Below are positions 57,528 through 64,000 of a stretch of DNA of 64,000 nt, piece by piece; positions within the stretch are counted from its first letter, which is position 1, and the number at the start of each line of letters is the position of its first letter. The stretch is from NCBI GenBank assembly GCA_006384855.1, contig VCJN01000965.1:186001-250000 (forward strand), in the 5' to 3' direction. The position numbers were made by a program, and so were the translations under genes. The DNA comes from Tetraselmis striata (taxonomy: Eukaryota > Chlorophyta > Chlorodendrophyceae > Chlorodendrales > Chlorodendraceae). The notes below the pieces were generated by a model. It was not told the DNA's origin and made no database searches. It saw only the letters and a program-made list of their open reading frames with translations.

Positions 57528-59374
57528 TTGGCGCCGCGCTGCCCCGGCCGCCGCGCCTTGGCGCCGCGCTGCCCCGGCCGCCGCGCCTTGGCGCCGCGCT
57601 GCCCCGGCCGCCGCGCCTTGGCGCCGCGCTGCCCCGGCCGCCGCGCCTTGGCGCCGCGCTGCCCCGGCCGCCGCGCCTTGGCGCCGCGCTGCCCCGGCCG
57701 CCGCGCCTTGGCGCCGCGCCGCCCCGGCCGCCGCGCCTTGGCGCCGCGCTGCCCCGGCCGCCGCGCTGGGTCTCGAGTCCTCCCCTCCCTGGTGAGCGCG
57801 TCCACCTGCGCCTTGCGCTCGGGGCCGTCCTCCTCCGTCACCACATTCTGCAACCCCCACCGCGTGACGAACCACGCAGCTCCTTGCATGCGCTTGTACA
57901 TGTGCCCAAGCACCGCATGGGGACGCGAAGCTCCTTCTCGGTCATGATCGCCTTCACCCGGGCCTCCTCGAACAGCGGACCGGCGTTAAGAATGGAAAAC
58001 GTTTCCATGTGGTGCAAGCAGTCCTCCATGACCCAGCCGGACTGCACCGTCACCTTGCCTGACCCTGCAGTCATGGAGGGGAATGCCGTCACGCCCACGC
58101 CCACGCCCACGCCCGGGGGGGGGGGGGGGGGTTACCTTTCGACTTCTTGGACACCGCAAACGAAGGGCGCAACCCGCGTCCAAAGTTGCTGGGTATCGGG
58201 ACTAAAGCCTGGCGCCGGTCTTCCTGCTTCATAGCTCGGACTCCAATGTGGCCCTGCACGGTGACAAATTTCCTCCAGAAGTCCCTTCCCAAGCCAAGAA
58301 AAAAACAGGTGGAACGGCGCGAGGGGGAAGAGGTTGACCATGCTGACATAGCCCAGGACCACATGCACATGGCACACGCCATGGCAGCCAGTGTTGTGCT
58401 TGGCCTCCGCCAGCCGGGTTGTGTTGAACGCACGCCGGGCAAGATGCGTGATTCACTGGACAAGTCATCGCCTTCATGGACGGTTACCAAGCGAGCATCC
58501 CCGTCCGCATCCACAGGGGGGTGCTCCCGGGCAGCCGCCATAGCCCCCACAACCTACCACGCCGACCGGGCGGGTGCGTGTGATTCCATACAACCGCAGT
58601 TGAGTGGTGCCACCCGCACGCAGGCCGGGCCCACTCACCTCGGAACGCAGAAGGTCCACAATGTCACCGTCCTCGAAAACAACGCGCCACTGGGTCGCCC
58701 CGCCGTAGTCCTCCAACACCCACTCGGTAACGACGCCGGTTATCACGCCGTAGTGCCATACTCCCCGGAACTTCTTGGCGATGACCTTCATGTAGAAGTC
58801 ACCGGGATCGCCTTTCCGTATCACGCCCTCATCGGCAGCTTCCACGTCCGCCGGCGGCCACGCAGGCGCGTCGATGTCCATACCGTCTTCGCCAACGGGG
58901 TCCTCCCCCACACCCATCACATCGTCCTCCGAGACCGGCGCCGGCGGGCCCTTTCCGACGGCTGCAGCTACTCTTGCTGCCGCCCCTGCCGCTGCTGCTG
59001 CTGCTGCTGCCGCCCTGCTGCTGCTGCTTGTAATAAGGCGGCCTTGCGGTGCAACTTAGCCGCACGCTTCAACGAGTGGCTACAGTTCGGGTATTTCCGG
59101 AAGTGCCGCTCTCGCGCCGTCCTTTCACTACTGCCCGTCACGATGCCGTGGCAGTGCTTGCATGTGTACACGCCATTCTTCGACACACTCGACATCCATC
59201 CCTCTCCCGGCATGCCTGCTGCCGCGCGCGCGCGGGGGGGGGGGGGGGGGGGGGGGTTGAGAGTTGGGGTGGATGTAGCCCACCACCGGCAGGGAGCACA
59301 AATGCGAGTGCGCGGCTGTTCGCGCTTGGTTTAGCGGTGAGCGGCGGTGACCGCCAGGCGACCCCGTACTTCAT
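57488..59374 (-). CDS. Finger + Tudor-like protein with basic 10-residue repeats at the C-terminus
   Basis: The likely start is 59374. An exon at about 58985-59219 encodes VYTCKHCHGIVTGSSERTAR and ERHFRKYPNC, a C-x2-C...H...C BED-like finger, followed by a CAG-encoded Gln/Ala tract. The next segment (58640-58920) holds VIAKKFRGVWHYGVITGVV and WRVVFEDGDIVDLL, a Tudor-like fold typical of chromatin readers. It ends at a good donor (TCCGAG/GTGAGT). An exon ending SFAVSKKSK-G (58135) has donor GTAACC followed at once by a C run. Another exon near 57915-58065 is followed, one frame over, by LGHMYKRMQGAAWFVTRWG and then eight RRPGQRGAKA repeats to the stop at 57488. Frame changes in the CAG tract and near 57910 are unexplained. 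Confidence 0.5.
57528..57767. repeat. 30-bp minisatellite, eight units
   Basis: Eight nearly perfect units begin TTGGCGCCGCGCTGCCCCGG at exact 30-bp intervals. Because 30 is a multiple of three, all frames stay open. On the minus strand it encodes RRPGQRGAKA repeats of the gene ending at 57488. Confidence 0.95.
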
Positions 59375-60734
59375 GCGCGTGCTGGGGCGTTACACAATCA
59401 TCAGCAGTTAGGGCGGCTGCATTAAAACGCGCACCTACGAACACCACCTACCGCCTACCACCTACCGTACCACCTACATCCGCCCACACCTCCGCCCGTC
59501 ATGCCGCACATCGCCGCACACCGCGGGGTCAGCGATGTGCAGCGATGTGCAGCGAGTACGTGCAGCCGCCTGTACTTAGCCCGGGTACTCCGCGTCGGCG
59601 GGCGACACGCGAGCCCGCGTGCGCATATCAATTTGATGAAATTATGGAAACGAGAAATTCATATAGTACTTTACAGGTCGCGCGCGATAGTCGTCGCTAC
59701 TCGGTATGAAATCCACGTCCCTCGTCCGTCCCGTATCGTCCCTGTATGTCGTCGTTCGTCACCAGTAGGGCACACTTGCGTCACATCTGAATCTCACAGT
59801 GACATATAGACACAACAACACGCTTATTAAACTCCTCATCATAGAGCTTGAAAACCTGAACGGCGGGTGCTGGCACGTATACTATCGACGGACGCGGGCA
59901 ATAAACCAGTGGCCGACTTCTCCTCCCCCGCGGACCGAGACACCCTCATCTCCGGCCTAACAAACAGAGTCCAACTTACCATCCCGCACGTCAGCAACAC
60001 CAACCGCCTGATGGACGCCCACGAAGGGGAAATTAAAGGTTCCAACGCCACCCATGCACCCACGCCATAATGCTCCCCACGACCATGCTACCTCCCCCCC
60101 CCGCCATCTTCACCCAAAACATTGCAAGCCGGACGCACTGCGCATCATCGGATTCGACTGGGAGCCGGCCACCGAAACCATATATACCTCCCAGCGACGA
60201 TCCTATAGCAATCCAAAAAATACAGGTTATCGAATTAGAAAAAAAAATACTGCACTGATTTCAATCATGCCACCATACATCTACGCTCTCGTCACATAAA
60301 ATACGAACTCTTGGTGGACAAGGCTGTACGTATCCGATTGAAATAAGATTGAAGAAATCAACGTTGTCATGGTGGCAATTGAGGTTAGGATAGTACCACA
60401 CTGCATGGATAAAACGTCATGAGGACGATGGACCGGGAGTGATGCATACATACATTGAGTCGCATATGCTAGGAAATCGGGACTGATGCATGATGCAGTG
60501 CGGAGCATGTACTTAGAGGCCCACTGCCAGGTACAACTGGTGAAGTGGACCATGCGATTTGCGACGCATGCATGGTGGTTAGTGGCGCATCGGAATCGCC
60601 GAGGTGCGCCCTCGGGTTGCAAGTGGGGTGAGGGGGTGCACATCAGGTCGAATAGACAGCGCACCTTGGCAATATACCGATGAAAAGCGGCTGCGGTGTA
60701 GGGTTAGTGGGCCGTTTTTTTTTCAGTATCCCTG
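59375..60734. other. Intergenic, no supported gene
   Basis: CACCTACC-type short repeats occur near 59447-59475 and CAGCGATGTG near 59531-59552. Frames at 59867-60070 and 60054-60299 are open but unrecognised. Confidence 0.4.
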
Positions 60735-60915
60735 GCCTGGGGGGGTCCAAACAATACCGCGGGCCCCTAACACCGGAAACCCGACATGCAGAAAGGTCCA
60801 TAAAATACAGCGGGGGGTCTATAAAATACCGCGGGGGTCGAAGCGACCGTTCCAATCAAATACCGCGACTATAGTCCAAACAATACCGCGATCAGTCCAA
60901 TCACATTACCGCGCA
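60735..60915. repeat. Array of ATACCGCG motifs
   Basis: The core (A)ATACCGCG, preceded by CCAAACA, CTATAAA or CAATCAA, occurs at about 60753, 60821, 60859 and 60882. Variant copies lie at about 60803 and 60906. Spacing is irregular (about 18-50 bp). It lies 0.7 kb upstream of a DDE-transposase-like gene and could be a subterminal binding region, but no matching right-hand array was seen. Confidence 0.6.
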
Positions 60916-61623
60916 CGCAGCCAAACCTCCAGCGACTCCGCCTGTTCCCCAGGGCGGGCACAGTGACCCCCAGTCACGCTCTCGGCAGGGCGGGGGAACA
61001 CTCCCGGATGTAGGAGTGCCGGCGGCGGCGGCAGTGACGGTGCGAGGCGGCGACTCGGCGAGCCGCGGCGGTCGGGTAGTCGGCCGGGTCGGAACGACTG
61101 GACGGGCGACTATGTGTAACGAAGGCTGCCGCCGCATCGAGCAGGGACGCTACCAGAAAGACTGCCACCATGGCAAGGGGGGGGGGACTCTTCAACGTAT
61201 GACGGGCGCCGCCGGTGGTGCTAAGGGCGGCCAGTTTGAAGGGGTCAGGAGAAGGCGAAAAGGTGGGGTATCTATTTGTGGATGCTTGCCCAACAAATCA
61301 ACGCGACGAGCCGACGAATAATCGCGGCGGGCAGCAATCCTAAAGCTCGGCATACTGCCGCATCAGCGGCGTGTCTACACGCGCGCCGCATATTCACGTA
61401 GACTAGTCCATGATTATTATAACTCATAGAGCCGGACAGAGAAGCAGAGGACGTTCGCTCGCGGAGGCAACATCCAGCAGGTAGTCTGACGGTCGCGAGA
61501 ATGGCATACATACATATGCTGCTGCCACACATACATACAGAAACAAACTCGTATATACGAATGTTGAAGCATATGTATATGAAATTCGTATATTTTTCAC
61601 ATAGTGTTCATCCGAGCTGAGTT
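60916..61623. other. Upstream of the transposase-like gene; no supported gene
   Basis: A GC-rich part (60920-61320) carries frames on both strands without domains. An AT-rich part with CATA repeats follows (61500-61600). Confidence 0.4.
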
Positions 61624-62878
61624 ATGTGGCCTGCGCTGTCAAACATGCGTGAGCTCACCATCAAGTGGGTTAGGGCGCAACATGGAGCAGATGGCTTGCG
61701 GCCTCAACCCCTGCTCGCCATTCAGCAGATAATCAATTATGATGAGACCAATCTGGACATCAACGTGCTGCTAATTCAGTGCAGTGGGACCAAGAAAGGG
61801 TTCCTGACCATGAAGGGATACAAAACCCAGAGTTTGGTTCCTTCCGAGCGGGCCGAACACGATACATCGATACTGGCCACAATGGGCAGCAAGGCCCTTC
61901 CGATGATGCTGATCTTTGCACGGAAAGATCTGCCTGCAAACTTGGCCAAGTGAGTCCCACTAAATTAGTATGGTGTATGACGGATGATTGACATAAACAT
62001 ACTTGTTGATTTGTTTTTACCTATTGGTAGCTACAACAGTGCTCGGTCTTCAACAACTGCGATACGTTGTGTTAAACATACTTACAATACGGATGTGGTT
62101 ATGAAACACCGGGAGCTGAAAGGTGACATAGTGGCTGTCTCCAACACTGAGAATGGATGGGTCAGCAAGGGTACAAAGCTTGTTTACCTTGAGTTTTTGG
62201 AGAGTCATGGTATTGTTGGACCACATGTGATACCAAAACTGGTGACATTTGGTAAGCGCTTCTGTTGTTGTATTTGCCGGCTGATTTTTCGGTTATTTTC
62301 CTTTGCAATCAACAATCCAAGAATTCGCAGCATTTTGTGTTTGCGGAACCCATCAATAATAGTTTGGATCGTTCACCCGTTGATGCTTGCAACACAGATG
62401 GGCACTACACCAACATGACCATGGCCGTGAGATCATTTTGCAAGTCCAACAACAAGGAGGCCGTGGCTGGCATCGCGCACTTGACCCACAAGACCCAAAG
62501 TGCTGATGCAGAGAGGCATGGTGTTATAACCAGGTCAGCAGTATAAAACACTGGCAGTCCACATGCATGTTGACGCAACAGGTATTGTACGCAAGTATAC
62601 GTACGTTTATGCTCTAATAATTTCGATATTAAGTGTGTTCCTTGTTTGCTGCAGGTTCTGCCTGACGTGCTCCGCCAGACTGCGATTCAACCGCGCTAAT
62701 GAAGGTACCATCCGACTGCCCACATCGGATATTGTGGGTTGCATACCAAGATGTGCTTGGTCTGGAGGAGGAGCAGCAACACCTCCGCAGGGCCAAGGAG
62801 AAGGTTGGTTGGTTCGCAGACAGTGACTCCGACCTGCAGTACGACCTTACGAAGGTGCTGCGAGAGGAGGAGTACTAG
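61624..62878 (+). CDS. DDE-superfamily transposase-like protein, four exons
   Basis: Exon 1 (61624-61949) reads QQIINYDETNLDINV, then GTKKGFLTMKGYKTQSL, SERAEHDTSILATMGSKALP and MMLIFARKDLP. This matches the first-Asp region of pogo/CENP-B-type DDE_1 transposases. Exon 2 (62031 to 62240 or 62251) contains VSNTENGWVSKGTKLVYLEF. The next exon (about 62323-62532) has HFVFAEPINNSLDRSP and HYTNMTMAVRSF. The last (about 62669-62878) encodes HRILWVAYQDVLGLEEEQQH and ends REEEY. The first junction closes in phase. At the second, the GTGACA donor at 62241 keeps frame 0. The usual second-Asp motif and an N-terminal DNA-binding domain are not seen, so it is either truncated or domesticated. Confidence 0.6.
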
Positions 62879-63019
62879 CTGCCACCCGCCCAAGCTGCGC
62901 GTGCTGCATCCGAGCAACAGGCTGGTGTCCTGTTGGATCGCAGCATGCGCGCTGAAGGGATCGATGGAGCAGAGGATGCTGGCAGATCAGCGCCTTCGGG
63001 CAGCGCATCTGGTGCTGAA

Positions 63020-63105
63020 AATGGCAGCTGCGCTCTTATTGCCCCGGACTGATTCGAACCCACAGCTTCCAGAGAGAGCTATGCTCGTAACTCAGGCTGC
63101 GCAGA
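63020..63105 (-). repeat. tRNA-like fragment with B box
   Basis: The minus strand reads GTGGGTTCGAATCAGTCC, a B-box/T-arm-like sequence, with GAGCATAGCTCTC upstream resembling a D-arm. A full tRNA fold is not convincing by eye. Confidence 0.4.
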
Positions 63106-63409
63106 GCTCTTATTGGCTTGTTTAGCAACCCACTTGCCAACCGCCCCGAACGGACGCAGCAACCAAGGATGAGAAACTCCATGTCGCGACGTGGAGCCTT
63201 GATCACTGGCCGGAATTTTGGAGAGCATTTACAGGCATGTGGCTCTCAATACTGTTACTCAACATATGCAAATATACCAATGCCTATCCTGCCACAGACT
63301 ACATATTGCACGATATCAGTCAGGCGCTCTCTCATTGAGTAACCTGGCTGAATTCAATGACTGAAATGATTACTAACATAACCCTTACGGAATAATTCGA
63401 TTCATGGAA

Positions 63410-63772
63410 GGACAAGGAGCTAGAAGTGGAGCTGACTGAAGCTGTGGCGTGCTCCAAAGAAGAAGTGCTGTCATCAAAAGAAGATGTCAAGGTGGTGAGC
63501 CACCTTGCCGGTTGCGCCATCCCTCCCATGAGCTTGATATGCATTGGCTGACGTTGAGGTGTATGTTCACGCATAGCTGCCACTGAGTAGGAAGCGTGGC
63601 CGAGAAAGCTAAAAAGAAGATTGAGAAAGAGCTTCAGAACATAAAAAATCATCTTTCAGTGGTCATGACCGCGGAGGCAGACCTCGAGGCACGCCTGAAG
63701 GCTGCCGATGGCGATGTTGCCAAGGTGTTGAAGTCCCTGCGGGCTGTGACCACATTGAAGGTATTTATGGCT
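63410..63772 (+). CDS. Coiled-coil exons of an unidentified gene
   Basis: Two exon-like segments read as charged helix: DKELEVELTEAVACSKEEV, ending at a donor after SSKEDVK (63480), and VAEKAKKKIEKELQNIKNH. The second continues through LEARLKAADGDVAKVLKSL to TTLK before the donor GTATTT (63760). The phase between them does not close with the visible acceptor, so a further exon or a different border is needed. No family is recognised. Confidence 0.4.
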
Positions 63773-63884
63773 TCTCACCGTTACTGACACATAGGCACGT
63801 ATGCAGCAGCAGTGCTCAATATAAATGGAAAATGCCATTGATAACGTGCCTTTCTGGAACATGACTATGTGTTCAGCTGGCAAG

Positions 63885-64000
63885 ATGCCCCCCAAGCGAT
63901 CAGCGATGCGCACTCTCGACAAGACTCAGCTCGGCGAGCAGTGGATGGCTCGTATCAAGTCACCTTGCGTGGACTATGATACGCCAATCGCTGCAAAAGC
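63885..64000 (+). CDS. Start of an unidentified gene, cut by the window edge
   Basis: The frame begins MPPKRSAMRTLDKTQLGEQW and stays open to the end of the window. It may be the first exon of a new gene or the continuation of the preceding coiled-coil exons. It is too short to identify. Confidence 0.35.
   Translation, partial: MPPKRSAMRTLDKTQLGEQWMARIKSPCVDYDTPIAAK

Noticed and set aside
56087-58234. 715-codon plus-strand ORF
   Set aside because: It runs through the 185-bp array, the 30-bp minisatellite and antisense to exons of the finger/Tudor-like gene. GC-rich repeats with unit length divisible by three keep it open.
58147-59334. 395-codon plus-strand ORF
   Set aside because: It is antisense to the finger/Tudor-like segments, which have better domain and splice evidence.
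27695-63105. Functional tRNA genes at 27.7, 40.2 and 63.05 kb
   Set aside because: B boxes are present, but no complete cloverleaf with paired acceptor and anticodon arms could be drawn by eye. They are listed only as tRNA-like fragments.

Overview
The window is nuclear DNA from a eukaryote with spliceosomal introns, most plausibly a flagellated green alga or a related protist. Four things point there. Coding exons are GC-rich and split by short GT-AG introns. One gene encodes a long, almost purely coiled-coil protein. Another encodes a MORN-repeat protein with an EF-hand-like tail. The intergenic DNA, which has a lower GC content, holds hAT transposons, non-LTR retrotransposon remnants, a tyrosine recombinase and tRNA-derived SINEs. 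I cannot name the species from sequence alone.

Layout. 1-10971: a minus-strand coiled-coil gene of at least 23 exons that runs off the left edge. 13026-15494: a seven-exon plus-strand gene for a DUF1214-like protein of bacterial type. 15.5-20.4 kb: decayed DNA. 20390-24040: a hAT element with inverted repeats, a near-perfect 8-bp target duplication, a broken transposase and two 32-bp repeat arrays. 25.1-27.5 and 36.25-38.0 kb: two copies of an element with terminal direct repeats and no recognisable polymerase. 12.1 and 28.6 kb: two copies of a tRNA-headed SINE. 32.5-35.2 kb: a multi-exon minus-strand gene of unknown family with a signal-peptide-like start. 38.75-41.1 kb: a decayed LINE. 41540-43891: the eight-exon MORN gene. 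46158-46541: an intronless small heat-shock protein. 47420-48864: a compact hAT-type element with a perfect 8-bp target duplication. 49.4-50.7 kb: a broken tyrosine recombinase. 51.1-53.3 kb: a retroelement remnant with RNase H and a zinc knuckle. 53.95-59.4 kb: a gene-dense, repeat-rich stretch with a basic/acidic-tail protein, a Cys-rich protein, a 185-bp array, a 30-bp coding minisatellite and a finger/Tudor-like gene. 60.7-62.9 kb: a short-motif array and a DDE-transposase-like gene. The last kilobase holds coiled-coil exons and the start of another gene.

The most general signal is that long mononucleotide runs (12-31 nt) sit inside introns close to splice sites. They are nearly always C on the sense strand, whichever way the gene points. 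Exons were assigned by hand from reading frame, splice sites and phase agreement. Where phases close (DUF1214, MORN and most of the coiled-coil gene) the models are strong. Elsewhere they are marked as approximate.
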